A stretch of 64,000 nt of DNA from Dolomedes plantarius (taxonomy: Eukaryota > Arthropoda > Arachnida > Araneae > Dolomedidae): the NCBI GenBank assembly GCA_907164885.2, contig OU015496.1, positions 138,979,534-139,043,533 on the forward strand. Reading direction: 5' to 3'. Positions 34,031-47,020 of this stretch are shown here, one piece after another. Position 1 is the stretch's first letter. Each line of letters opens with the position of its first letter. The position numbers were made by a program, and so were the translations under genes. The notes beneath the pieces were generated by a model. The model ran no database searches, was not told the origin of the DNA, and worked only from the letters and a program-made list of their open reading frames with translations.

Positions 34031-34551
34031 TTATTTTTTTCCAAATTTCCCCTCTTTCTATTTTTAGTTTCCCCACGGAACTCTACAATGATCTCAATAC
34101 GAACTTTTTTCTTATTAAAAGCATTTCTTCCTTGAGTACGTTTTTAACATCTTGTATTCTGCTAAGGGCCAATTCTCTTATCTTAAAATTTTAATACCTT
34201 GATAAATTATTTTTTCAAATTTTATTTTTCAGTAATTTTTATAATTTTTAAAAAATATTTTATATCTCAATTATTTAATTCTTGTTCTTATTTTTTAATT
34301 ATTTTAAAATTTTTTAATTCATCTTTTCTTTTTTCTTAACTTTATAATTTCAATTACTGAGCACTTGTACCTTGAAATAACTACCTTGCTACAGGAGATA
34401 AAGTCGCCAAGACCCAAGAACTCCACTCATAAATCTCCAATTACGTCCCGTACTATTCGGTTATACCTTACTGAGGAGCACATAACGAGTTAGAAACCCA
34501 GGTCCAAGGTTACCTGTATGCTAGAGATGTATATTTTTGCTTCATTTGTGC
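34031..34551. other. no gene seen
   Basis: T-rich to AT-rich sequence. It ends at the target duplication of the next element (34552-34559). Confidence 0.4.
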
Positions 34552-34559
34552 TTATTAGG

Positions 34560-34781
34560 CAGTGGCGGATTAAGACTTGGAGGACCCCAAGTGCAACCTA
34601 GCCTTTAGACCCCTTTGTTCTAAATACTGAGTAATGCAGTAATGCTATCAAATCAATTCCTTACTTAATAAAAAAATTTATGGAATGTATCTCCCCTTGA
34701 AGCTTTTAGCTTTCGGAGGCGCCTGGCAATCGGAGGTCCCAAGCGAGGTCTTCTTGCGCCCTGTGCGGTTATCTGCCACTG
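34560..34781. mobile_element. 222-bp hAT-type MITE
   Basis: The ends CAGTGGCGGATTAAGA and the complement of CAGTGGCAGATAACCGC are imperfect inverted repeats. The flanks TTATTAGG (34552-34559) and TTATGAGG (34782-34789) match at 7 of 8. CAGTGGCGGAT is a common hAT end and resembles the ends of the large hAT element at 48511-52427. Confidence 0.8.
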
Positions 34782-34916
34782 TTATGAGGATCATAAATGC
34801 TAAATATTAACCCAAATATTCGATCTTTTAGAACTATTTTGAGAATTAAACTTAGCTTCCATAGTCGAAACATTTTTTAGATAGTAGAGCCATCTTAAAT
34901 GTCTACCATATTTATA

Positions 34917-34961
34917 GGATCAGTTCTACTGATCCTGGCACTCTCTCTGAGTGCCAGGATC
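34917..34961. repeat. two overlapping perfect hairpins
   Basis: GGATCAG, loop TTCTA, CTGATCC (34917-34935) overlaps GATCCTGGCACTC, loop TCTCT, GAGTGCCAGGATC (34931-34961). The shared GATCC means that only one can form at a time. Confidence 0.85.
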
Positions 34962-36001
34962 TGTTTGCTTCCTTTTGTAAAATGATCTCTTTAACAACAT
35001 TCATTCAGGCAATCCTTTTTATAACATCGCCTAATGCGGCCACTTTAAACAGATTCCAATGCAAAAACATACGATCAGAATAAAAGGTGAGATGTTTCCA
35101 AACTTATATAAGGAACTTTTTTTGCCTTGTTTTTCGATTGTTGTTCAAATCCTGATACCCGAGAATCACGTATTCTTATATCATCCAAAAGCTGCAGGTT
35201 AAATATTCAGAAGTACTTAAGCCTTAAAAAAAGCATATCATAACTTATGATAATATTTTTATACAAAGAGGAAGAGAGAGCACGTGTGGTTTAGAAAAAG
35301 AGCGAATTTAGTTTCACTTTTTACTTATTTTTTAAAGGCGACCCAGTTTCATTTCAGGTTTCTTTTTTATTATTATTTCACTGGCTATCAGAACAAGGAC
35401 AAAGTTTCACCTGTTATTTTACTAATGTTTTATTTACTTTCGGTAGGAGGAACCGGTTCCCGCTGCGATTATATCAGCAGCGAAAGGCCGTTTCTAAGCA
35501 AAGTAACGGTGAATGTTGTCACATATCAGATATTACGATATTATCTCTCGAAACCACGGAAAAAAGTAGGGAATTTTCCTTGAATGGATATTGTTCTCAT
35601 GTGTGATAACGAGTTGCTTACGTGAGGATAATTGTTTTGGAAGTCTGAAATGCAGAGCTACAAATGAAATAAACACATGGAAGAAATTACCCGGCATATA
35701 AACTCAAGAATCTGCATTTCAACAAGAAAACATAGCTTTATACATGTACTATTGAATCATTAGCCATTAGTCATAGCTCTGTAGATCAGCATGCAAGAAA
35801 AATATTTTTCATAGACATATTTTTCTTCTTTTACAGTGTTAGGCGAACTGGATTATGATTATTCGATTGGCTTTTGGAGTTTAGTTTTAAATGCATTATC
35901 CCAAACTGAGGCCATTGTTTTTTGTATTTTATTCTCTTTGTTAATTATTTATTTTAACTGAATTTCCATTATAAATATATATATATATATACACATATAT
36001 A
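34962..36001. other. no gene seen; (TA)n at its right end
   Basis: AT-rich. A 99-codon open frame at 35284-35583 is unrecognised. (TA)n runs from about 35975 to the element boundary at 36003. Confidence 0.4.
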
Positions 36002-36003
36002 TA

Positions 36004-37219
36004 CACTCAAGAGCCAAAACATTATGACCACCCCTACATTTTGCAATGAATTCGCCTGGATGACGTGGAAGGCACATGATCAGATGGAAGTGGTATTTAA
36101 CTGCTGCTGGAGAGTCTGAAGAATCATTCTTTCACTTACTTCTGTGTGCGATGGGAAAGGCTGCGGATCTAAGCGACTTTGATAGAGGGCAGATTGTAAT
36201 GGCTCGAAGGCTCGGAACAAGTATTTCCGAAACTGCACGACTCGTGGGTTGTTCGCGACCTACTGTTGTTAGTACTTATGCAAAGTGGATGAATGACGGT
36301 GAAACCAGCAGTAGACGACATGGTGTTGGACGTCCACACGCTATCAAAGAAAAAGGTCGTCGGAGACTGTATCGCATGGTGAAGCAAAACCGGAGCCAGA
36401 CAGTGGCTCAGCTGACAGCCCAATACAATGCAGGGCCAAGTAGAATAGTATCGCAGCACACTGTTCAGCGGACACTGTTGGATATGGGGCTACACAGCAA
36501 ACGTCCCACTCGTGTGCCTTTGCTGACCAAGCGTCATCGCCAACTGTGCCTGCGCTGGGCCCGGGAACATCGCGACTGGTCCATGGATCAGTGGGAGAGA
36601 GTTGCCTAGTCAGCTGAATCACGGTTTGCCATTCATCACGCCGATGGCCGTGTCAGGATACGCCGTCTTCCAGGCGAACTGTTGCTCCCTCAATGTACAG
36701 TAGGTCATACACAGGCCGGTGGTGGCGGTATTATGCTTTGGGGGACGTTCTCTTGGGCGTCTCTGGGACCCGTGGTTGTGGTAGAGCAGACCATGAATTC
36801 TACAGGGTATCTGAACATCATTGCGGACCAGTTGCACCCTTACATGGCCTCTGTTTTTCCAGCTGGAAATGGAATGTTCCAACAGGACAACGCCCCGTGT
36901 CACAAGGCTAAAATTGTGTTGGAGTGGTTCCAGGAACTTGATGCTGAATTCCAGTTACTGTCCTGGCCGCCTAACTCACCGGATCTCAATCCGATAGAAC
37001 ACATTTGGGATGTCATGGGACGGCAGCTCAGAGTTCAAAGACCACCAATTCGCAATATCTCGGATTTGCGTGACCGTTGCTTAAACATCTGGTACAATCT
37101 GTCTCCGGCCATCTACCAAGGACTTGTGGCATCCATGACAAGGCGGGTTGAAGCTGTGTTGCGCGCCAAAGGTAGGCCAACTCGTTATTGACAGGTGGTC
37201 ATAATGTTTTGGCTCTTGA

Positions 37220-37222
<3 letters not shown>
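36004..37222 (+). mobile_element. Tc1-like element with DD36E spacing, 1219 bp, complete ends
   Basis: About 29-bp inverted ends, exact over their length (CACTCAAGAGCCAAAACATT and onwards), are flanked by TA at 36002-36003 and 37223-37224. The element sits between (TA)n arrays. Its total length and its transposase length (1041 bp with stop) equal those of the element at 49003-50221, although the terminal repeats differ. Confidence 0.92.
36151..37191 (+). pseudogene. DD36E Tc1-like transposase with one stop and a catalytic Asp changed to Ala
   Basis: From ATG 36151 the frame reads [20 protein letters not shown], a helix-turn-helix with GRPH-type linker, [16 protein letters not shown] and [19 protein letters not shown] at codon 153 (36607-36609) replaces the tryptophan of the AWSDES motif. 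The frame then continues uninterrupted to the natural stop at 37191 (QRPPIRNISDLR, then GRPTRY). In the residue pair after the stop the catalytic Asp is Ala (SAES, codon 155, GCT). The second Asp (QQDNAPCH) and the Glu (NPIEHIWD) are intact, and I count 36 residues between them. That fits the DD36E (Incomer-type) clade and not DD34E. 346 codons is a normal length. Inactive, but barely decayed. Confidence 0.9.
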
Positions 37223-37285
<63 letters not shown>

Positions 37286-37295
37286 TAATATATAC

Positions 37296-37372
<77 letters not shown>

Positions 37373-37398
37373 TTATATATACATACATACATACATAC
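37223..37398. repeat. (TA)n with TACATAATA interruptions, then (CATA)n
   Basis: It directly follows the right end of the DD36E element. Pure TA, two interruptions, TA again to about 37368, then CATA units. Confidence 0.95.
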
Positions 37399-37402
37399 CT
37401 TT

Positions 37403-37434
37403 GGTCCCTTGAAGTTCGTTATAACGGGGTTCGA

Positions 37435-37437
<3 letters not shown>
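37403..37437 (-). mobile_element. solitary pogo/Tigger-type end
   Basis: On the minus strand this reads CAGTCGAACCCCGTTATAAC and on to GAACTTCAAGGGACC, a standard pogo/Tigger terminal sequence, with TA directly outside. No partner end was found; simple repeats lie on both sides. Confidence 0.55.

Positions 37438-37474
<37 letters not shown>
37438..37474. repeat. (TA)n microsatellite
   Basis: Pure TA directly after the solitary pogo-type end. Confidence 0.9.
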
Positions 37475-37476
<2 letters not shown>

Positions 37477-38400
37477 GTATCAAAGAAACTAATCATTAAA
37501 TCCACGTTATGCACCTTATTACATTAACAGCGTTCATCATAAAACTTAATCCAGCATTGATTTAGCAACCTAATAGGGCTGGGATGAATGTAGTCCCTGC
37601 TACTGAATGAGTATGCTTTCGAGGAAGCAGCTTTCTCCTAAAATTTCCTATTCCGTAACATTGAATGATTTGACCTCCAGGGAAGAAGTTTGGAACTACA
37701 ATACTCCATACAGAAGAGGAGAATTTTCACTTTATAAATCTTTAAGATTGATAAAAGATTTTGCTTACTCTACACATAACCAACTAATTTAGATGATGTG
37801 TAGTATTGTTTTCGTTCGTTATAGTTTGTGTTATACAGAAGAGAAATTTAGGCAAAGAAATAATATACTGGCTGCTACTTATTACTTTTTCACACTTACT
37901 GAAGAAAAAAGACTGCTAAGATAATTTTTTTCTTCAGTAAAAGATAACATTTATAAAGAATTATTAAATTTTACATTAAAATTTTTTTTTGTAGTGATAG
38001 GATTTAAAACGACAATACAGATCATTACAGTACATTTATATCTACTTTTAGAAATAGATTTAAGTAACTTACATTCCCAATTAATTTTAAGTAAAATTAT
38101 TTTGCGTAAACAATAAGATAAACTGAAACCCGACAGTAAAATTAAAAATTTTAAACAGCCATTCACAGACATTTATTTCAAAATTTTAGTGTTTATTTTA
38201 CAGCCCAAATGATTACCCCGAAAAGAATATTGTGTTATGAACGTGAAGCGAATAATGTAATATTATCATAACAGCCTTAAAATTCATGCAAGATATCCTT
38301 TGCAAGAATATGCATGGAAAATTTTGAAAAACCAAAATTTGCGCATTTAATGTCGGAAAGAAAGTATTTATTTGAAATGAAGGGTAAAAAAGAAAGGAAA
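37475..38400. other. no gene seen
   Basis: AT-rich, with short unrecognised open frames. Confidence 0.4.
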
Positions 38401-39010
38401 AGTATGCTTTCGTATTATTTGTGTCTAACCTATAATTTGTGTGGTATAATAAAAGGATTTCAGAGAATCCCTTTATTATGTCGAACCCTTTGTAACAAAG
38501 AGGTTTCAGAGAAACCTGTTTATTTTGTCATTCTTAAAACTGGAAAAAACTATGAAAATTAAAAGTAGTTTTGCTTTTCTTCAGCCAGTTACTTGAACTA
38601 AAACGTTTCAAAGTTTAATTCTTTAAAGGTAAATTAAAGGAAAGTAAAATTAAATAATTTTAAGTAAAATTAAAAATTAATTTTTAATTCATTTTTAATT
38701 TTACTTAATTTTTTAAATTAGATAAAGAAAATTAATTAATTTAATTTAATTTTAAAACAATTCATTTAAGTAAAATGAAAGTATACTTTCTTATTATTTG
38801 TGTCTTGCCTATAATTTGTATGGTATAACAAAGGGATTTCAGAGAAACCCCTTTATTATATCAAACCCTTTATAACAAAGAGGTTTCAGAGAAACCAGTT
38901 TATTATGTCATTCTTAAAACTGGAAAGAACTATGAAACCATAATAGTTGTCTGTTTTTACTACGGCCGGTTTCTTGAACTAAACATTTCAGAGTTAAATT
39001 TTTTGTAAGT
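38401..39010 (+). repeat. tandem duplication, ~230-bp units 377 bp apart
   Basis: 38401-38630 and 38778-39005 share TATTATTTGTGTCT, CCTATAATTTGT, AACAAAGAGGTTTCAGAGAA and GTCATTCTTAAAACTGGAAA in the same order. Each unit holds small palindromes (GGTTTC, AGA, GAAACC). An AT-rich spacer of AATTTAA-type repeats separates them. Confidence 0.7.
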
Positions 39011-41043
39011 TTCACGGATATTAAGAAAAATAGAACGAACATTAATAGACAAATCCTTTTGAACTAGACTTGAGAATAATTTGTTTTAAAATTTTAAATT
39101 TGTACCTTTAAAAACCTTTAAAAGATTTAAGATCTATTTTTAAGTACTTTAATAATTACTGTGAAGAATACAATAACTATTATATAAGCGTAAAGAGCTA
39201 ACTAAATTCTGATCAAAGATATGAATATGCGATGAATTTCCTTATTTATAAGTTACCCGAGAGCATAAAATTTAGCAAACATAATTAAAAACTATTAGGA
39301 ATTTTAAACCATTGAGAATTTTCTACTTAAAATAGCATTTCTTCAATTTTTCTGCTCAATCACGTGTAAAGTCTTTAGCTTGAGTAAAAAAGCTAGAAAT
39401 GCAACGTGATCACCTGAAAGAGCATATATACTGTATATTCGATGATGAACTGGGTATGTTAGTCTTTAAATTCCAACTTTTAATTTTTGCTCAATACGTG
39501 CGTTATTCTGCTTTACTTCCTTCCATATATGTATATATTTTTCTTTTAAATGTAATTGCTTAATCATCACGATTTTTCAGCAAAGTGAAAAACAAAGCTT
39601 CATTTCCTTACACCTTTTATCTGATTGAAATCATGCTTAATATCTTATTATACATGTTGCAAATAATCTCTTATTATACATGTTGTAAATTTAGGCTTAT
39701 CTACCTTTTAAGCTCCTACACTTGACAGAGAACTTATCGAGTGTGAAAACAGTTCAACCATACCCCATAAACATTAGTTAATGTTTAAATGCAAAATCAA
39801 TCAGTATGACATTAAGCTGGATTCCATAATTTTTTTTTCTTTGTCTTTTCCTACTTTGGCAATAATTGATATTAGGGTATAATATTGTACTTTTAATGGG
39901 AAAATGCCAATAAATTTGTAATCGATTTTTAAATATTAATGGATTATTTAAATTATAACTCTATTAAAAAAAATTCTTTTTTAAGCAAATTTAAGCATAC
40001 AGCTAAAATCAGAATTTTTGGATTTTTAAAATTTTCAATCATTTACCGTTTGAAAAAATTAAAATTAAATCAAAAAGAAATGGGCTTCTCGTATAATGTC
40101 ATTAGTTTCATGAATTCAATAATGTACTACAAGAAAGGAAGGATCCGGATAGGAAGCTGGATTATCCACAGGTGAATTTGAACTGCATATCGATTTAGCT
40201 GTTTATTATCAAACTCGTGAAAAAGGCTACAAAAATTACAAATCAAGCAAACAGCTGTCATTTAGATGGGTAAGAAAGCAGTTTCTGTTCAGTCAAAGTA
40301 AAATTCAAAATACTCATGTTATGATTAATAAATTAATTCTATCATTCACGTTCAGTTCGTAGAACAAAATGCTTAATACATTTACATATCCCTGGAAAAA
40401 GTAAAACAGAACGGGCATAGTTTAAAAAAATAGTTATTTTTTATAAAACAAAGAAAGTAATTCATTAAATGAATGAAAAATTAGGAAAAAAAATTCTCTT
40501 TCATGTACAAAAATTGTTTAAAAAATTGATTTGCACTAATTAAAAGGAAATTTAATCGTTCAAATGAAAATTTCACTGTACTGAAAAATCTTTCAGTGTG
40601 AAGTTCTAGGTTGTAACAAAGAATTATGTTAAAAAATATGAAATTATTATTTTCATTTTGTTGTCATTAATACGTTCCCTGAGACTTAGTTATATACTTC
40701 AGCATTTTTAGAACAATTACTAGATATTGACTAACGCCAAAGTCATATTTCATGAAGGCTGAAAAAACAAAATCAATTTACTTTTAAAATTCAATATATT
40801 TTCTGTAAAAGTAAAAAGATAACAAAAATAAACTCATTAAACTAGATAGCCTTGACTTCTGCAGTTATTCTTCGTAACAGAGAAAGTATATTGGGAAAAT
40901 CCTCTGTTTAATTTCTTTCGCACTGTTTCTATAAAATTTTGTGTTTCTTTCCTCTATGCAGATGCCCAAATTCTCAGGAAATAAAACATGGTAAATATTA
41001 ATATATAGTTTCATTTTGAAGTTTTGATTTATATCTGAAATTG
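39011..41043. other. no gene seen
   Basis: About 2 kb of AT-rich sequence. A 78-codon open frame at 39939-40175 is unrecognised. Confidence 0.4.
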
Positions 41044-41073
41044 ATCATGTATAATTATTAAGCACAAAAAAAT

Positions 41074-41190
41074 TTCAGGTAGTCTCTTCTATCGAAAAAA
41101 CCAAGGGTTATTATCGTAGGATTACATATCATTGTTTACCTCTTTTGTATGCATATATGTACAGGTATGTATGTGTTATGTGTATATGTA

Positions 41191-41227
<37 letters not shown>

Positions 41228-41291
41228 GTATATGTGTCAAAATTTTGACGCACCTTGGTACTTTTCTGTTTAACTGTTTACTTCTTGTCCG
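41074..41291 (+). mobile_element. MITE of the TTAACGTAGGATTAC family, copy 3, truncated
   Basis: It begins TTCAGGTAGTCTCTTC and includes the GTAGGATTAC repeat, a (TA)n array at about 41193-41226 and TCAAAATTTTGACGCACC. It stops after CTTCTTGTCCGA, so the right third is missing. Confidence 0.7.
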
Positions 41292-41469
41292 ATATCTAAA
41301 CGCATGATGATATCTGATATACTATACCTGTCTGTATTAAGTGAACTTGGTATGATACCAAATATGAAGCCATATGGGATAAAATAGGAATAATATACGT
41401 AGATTTCAAAGCAAGCTATGAAAAAAACTTGTACTTAACATACTATTTCGCAATCCCCCTTTTTTTTTT

Positions 41470-41908
<439 letters not shown>

Positions 41909-41941
41909 TTTTTGTGCTTAATATTTATACATGATGCCATA

Positions 41942-42924
41942 AACCAAAGGCAAATATTTTTTATCATTTCTTCATTTTATAATTAAAACTACACATTAAT
42001 ACATAACGAAAATGAAGTTTTCGAGAATCCAGGACTTAATCGGCGGGAAATATTCATCGAGGCGTCAGTATTTTGATATGACCCTGTTTTCCGGTAGGTT
42101 GATAGTTGCAAAGGTTTTTGATGAGGAAAGGAATTTCCTTCTCAAGGACGAGATCATCAGGTTTTCAGATCCGTTATTCGTGACGTTCATTAGAGAAATA
42201 TTTCATAAAAGTGCAGGCATAGTGGAGAAAGAGTTCGGATGTAAATTGAATTTCCCACTTGTTTTTTACTATTAGAACTTGATGAGAATAAATTCCTGGC
42301 AAATTACTTCTCCTTTCATGGGTTACGAAAACCAAGTTTCATCAAATTGCTATTTTTGTATTTACAAGAAATTTTCTGAGAGCAATTAAGCTAAAAAATG
42401 AGGGTTCTTCAATCCCTCATAATGGCAACCAGTTTCAGAGTAACAGGTATGTATGTATAATATATCTACAAGTCATAGAGCACTGAGCATTAGATGCGAT
42501 TTTCTTTATAGACAAACCATAAAGAAACTTCGTGATTTCCGTGAAATGCCATCGTAGTTACGCAGTGATGTTCTCCATAAACTTTGTGGGTGCAACAGAC
42601 ATACATTGGGCGAAGGTTCTCTTGTAACAATTCCTAAGACACATTCAGCAGTAACTCGTCGAGCACGCTTTTAAGATTACGATAACCGGAATCACAAAAT
42701 ATTAGCCATGTAAACAGTCGCTAGAGGTATATGAGTAGATGGGTATCGCAAGCAGTAAATGGCAACGAAGAGAAAAAAATAGAATTCAGTTGCCATTAAA
42801 ATCTTTTGTTAATAATTCTTTCGCTTATTGTGTCTAATGATAGAGCAATGTCCACATTCCCACCTCATATATTTTTCAAGCACTAATCTTTGCTTACAGC
42901 AATATATTGATATGAAATAAATAA

Positions 42925-42968
<44 letters not shown>

Positions 42969-45038
42969 AGTTTTAACGAACAAAAAACATAAAACTTCTT
43001 AAAACTCATTTTAAAATTCAAATTTGCAACGAATTTCTAAGTAATTATTCTTATTTTTCATCAAGCCGGGGACCATCAATTATGACTGTCTCTATGGATA
43101 ATTTACAAATTCCGTGTTTTTGCTTCAGTTCTTCCATAAATTTCTCGTTAGTAATAGCTTTCAATAAATTGTTTTATAAGTTAATGTAATCAAAGTAACT
43201 TGACTCAATTATTCAGATTGTATGACATGGTTTTTTAAATTTTATTACATTATAATTGATGTCGTGATGATTATTTTATGAAAGTGTTTTTATACCTTTC
43301 CCTTCTTTTAACAAATGTTTTATGTACCATATCTTTTTTATGAAATCGTTTTAAGACCTTTTATAATGATACATATCCAGATATCACAATTGTAACTATG
43401 ACACGAAAAATTTTTATTCGTAATAGAAATACTGGAAAGCTTTAAAATTTCTAACTAATTGCAGGTTTTTTTCTGTCATTAAATCTCCAAGAACGAATTA
43501 TTATCAAATTTTCTATGATTTTCTCCTTTCTCAAAACTAAGTTTAATGAAATTTAATAGCGCTTTATCTACCTGTTTATGAAACATAACAATATCATCAA
43601 ATCTAATACAAAGCCGGAATTTGCATTCTCTTAAGGCACGTGTAATCTAGCCATGCAGATCCTGTAATTTCTTAAATTGCATCTATTATTACGGTTTTCT
43701 CTGAACAAAGAATTAGAGTTAATAGGCAAATTCAAATGGAGTTGACCAGACTTGCGGTTGTAAAACATTTTTCTCCCTGTAGAAATTCGAGAAAAAAAGG
43801 TAATAACGCTGTTTAACCCAGTAATTGTCCTTTTATCTTTAACGTGCGCTACTGAAAGGAGGTCGCTGTCGGCTACAACCTCAAACGCAGGTGTGGTCAT
43901 GAACGCAAAACCCCACGGCAAATGGTATCGGAGAGATCGTCCAGCTTTGCACGATATTTGTTCCACTCAGAGAGGGGTACAGAGAGAAGAATAGGAAAGT
44001 CCGCATTTAGACTGATTGGATCTATTGGGCAATGAAAAGACCGCCAAGTTTATCGAGTGGCGGAGGGCTATGAACTACAGTTTGATACTGATTTCAATCT
44101 GTTTACGAGAAATATTAGGTATGCATTGCTGTTTGATTCATCGGTTAGGAATGACGGGTGTGCCACGAATTCTATGATTCTGGTTTCTTGCCTCGCTCAG
44201 TGGCAATTGAACAGGAGAACTCTCAACGGGTAATTGAATGTCAAAATAATAATAATAAAAAAAGATTTAGCTCCTTGTATCAAAGTTTTTCATAACAATG
44301 TTACTTTTTCTCTGTTCGAAGTAATATTGGTTCCTAGTGAATTGGTACGTTCGAAGTAAATATTGTCGATATAATACACAAATGACACCCTATAACCAGC
44401 CCAAGCACGAGCATGGAATGTTCACGTCAATGTGGCATATTTTTATAAAAGTTACCCATAATGTGGTAGAAGATATAATTATATAATAACCTCCACCTCA
44501 CATTTTGAGACTGCCTCTATCAAGATATACGATCTTTGCATCATGCAATTATATTGTAGTATCAAAAACTTTTGATGATATGGTATTTATGTGTTTGTGG
44601 AATTAAAATGTTCCGAGTCATTAAAAAATTTAGATTTTTGATGATAACATTAAAAAAGAAATTTTACATGATTAACATTATATCATGGCTATTTCCGCTA
44701 AATATTTTATAACGCATTTAATATAATTGGAATATAGTACTTTATTTTCATTTATGCCATCTCAGGATGGTTGGAATAAAGAATCTCTTACGATTCATAA
44801 CACTATGCAATAATTTACCCTATACTCCCGGCAGAGACTATTGTCTTTCGACTTACCACAATGAAACGAATACGAGATTCAAGCGCAATTATTAAAATTA
44901 ACGAATTTTATAATTTTTTTAGGAAATTATTTTTTTAATTCTTTGTGATTCTGTGAAGTGTATCTTTTTCTCTTGAAACTGAATAGAGAGAAACTGCATG
45001 CACTTCATTTCTTCTTCACTTTCTTTTGTGACTCTTAA
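41942..45038. other. no gene recognised; two unexplained open frames and a (TA)n array
   Basis: Mostly AT-rich. An 87-codon plus-strand frame (42012-42275, MKFSRIQDLIGGKYSSRRQY) and a 111-codon minus-strand frame (43631-43966) are in locally GC-richer DNA but match no family I know. They have no supported splice context. (TA)n lies at 42928-42965. Confidence 0.4.
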
Positions 45039-45760
45039 TCTATATATACTATAAAACAGTTCTGTGACTGACTGACTGACAGATAACGCACAGACAAAAT
45101 TGCTTGATATAAAGGGCTGATATTTTGCATGGCGATTCTTCTTATAGTGTAGGGATGCACTAAGAAAAATTTTGAAAAAATTCTTCTTAGATTTTTTAAA
45201 ATTAAATTTTTAAGTTTTTTATAAATTTTTTTAAAGTTTGATTTAAAATAATAATCTGAGGATTATAAAATTTATATCCCGAGAAAGATCTTAAAAATTC
45301 CTTTAAAATAAAATCTTTCTCGAATGGTTACCTCAGTTTTCTGATTTTTGGTGAATTTTTAAAGATTAATTTTTAGAATTTAATTTATTAAATGCTGTTC
45401 ACGAGATTTGTTTTCTTTTTGTGATACTTTAAATTAATTTTGCGTCACGTGCATAACAACGAAATAAATTGACAAAAAATATTTAAGCACGGTAAAAGAT
45501 AAAATTTAACCTCTAGACTGATTGAGATGAGGGTTTTTTTAAGAATTTAATTCAAATTAGTATGTTTTATGGATATTAAATATACAAATTAGTTGCATAC
45601 ATTGACAGTTGTATTTAATTTGAATATTTTCTTCTACATTATTTTGTCTTTAAAAATATCCGTTACGATTTTTTTACAAATGCTTTTTTTTTTGCATTAA
45701 TTGAATACATTGACCGTTGTATTTTATTTGAATGTACTCCGTAGCACGGTATTTAGCTAG
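45039..45760 (+). mobile_element. non-autonomous Helitron-like element, copy 1 (722 bp)
   Basis: It starts A|TCTATATATACTATAAAAC, continues with CTGACTGACTGAC and CATGGCGATTCTTCTTAT, and ends GTAGCACGGTATTTAGCTAG followed by T. The A|TC start and CTAG|T end are Helitron signatures. The same sequence, broken by other elements, makes up the copy at 47789-54665. No Rep/helicase coding is present. Confidence 0.68.
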
Positions 45761-46567
45761 TATTTTATATAATAAGAGAAGTAAAAAAAAGAAACCAAAC
45801 ATTATTTTAAATTATGAGAGAATAGATCAAATTAATTCCCCCGAATATTTAATCACTTATCATACATAAAGAGGCACTGTTTTCCTCAGAGTTCTGTAAT
45901 CCTATTTTTCCCTGAAGAATGCCACTTAAATGAATACTAACTAGGTGAAAGGATTTTGACTAACATGACTCTTGAAATAAGAGATTGTTTAACGTCTGTT
46001 AATTTTGTAGAGTGATTTCCTGGTTGACTTAAGATAAAATGGGTCAAAATGCTCTTTAATTTACAACTAAACAAGACTTAACATAATATAACCTGAGACA
46101 CTTAAGAACTGCATCACGATTTCGCAAATGTTAGTTTTTTGTATTGAATGTTCTCTATTCCTTACGAGAAATCTTGAGAAAATGACCTTCCAGACCTTTA
46201 CTGATCCTTATCATGTTATGGTCATTAAAGGGATTTTGGAGAAAAGTGATTTGCATATTACCGTTACGTTGAAGAGGAAAATATTCACGACTCTATCAAT
46301 TATTAAGCACCATCTTTGAAGTAATTCCTTAAGAGGTATAAATAATTACTATTGTTGACACGAAGTAGTTACATATGCCGATATCAAGTTAAGATAAAAG
46401 TAATTTTAATTTAAAAACGAGTTGAGAAAAAAAATAGATTTTCGTTTATCAGTTTTTTTGTAAACACGTTCATCTATACTTGCGTGACATATTTTGAGTT
46501 GAACGTTTCAAGCGGTGTTATTAATTATATTGTTTATTTTAAAATTTCCCTTATTTAAAGTGGGGTA
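45761..46567. other. no gene seen
   Basis: AT-rich. The 63-codon open frame at 46128-46319 is unrecognised. Confidence 0.4.
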
Positions 46568-47018
46568 AATTTTCCTACTCATATAATAACAGAAGCATGT
46601 TTTTTCAGTCACACACACACATGATATGTGTGTGCGTGCGTGTGTGTAAAATGACTAACAACAGATACATTACTATTAAATTTCCTCGTTATTATAGATA
46701 ATACAAATTTTAAAAAATACTGAAACGCAAAAGTAATTTATAGAAAGAGTAAATCTTAATCATCTCAATTAAATTTTAATTCGCATATCATAACAGAAAC
46801 ACGTTTTTTCAGGTATTGCATAAACATTTACATGAATATACATATGTTCATACTTACTTACACACATACACATAAACGTGCACACATTATACGTGTGTGT
46901 TTGTGTGTGCATTCGTGCGTACAAGTAAAATGCTTAAAAACAGACACGTTTGTATTAAATTTCCTTGTTATTACAGATAATACACATTTAAAAAAATACT
47001 GAAACGAAAAAGGAATTT
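46568..47018 (+). repeat. tandem duplication with self-complementary CA/TG tracts
   Basis: Two units (about 46568-46745 and 46785-47018) share CATATMATAACAGAA, GTTTTTTCAG, a CACACA...TGTGTGTG tract, ATTAAATTTCC and AAAAAATACTGAAACG. In each, a CA run is followed by a TG run, so the strand can fold on itself. Confidence 0.65.
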
Positions 47019-47020
47019 AA

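Noticed and set aside
42012..42275. 87-codon open frame and the 111-codon minus frame at 43631-43966 as possible genes
   Set aside because: Neither matches a family I recognise, and no flanking splice sites or neighbours support them.
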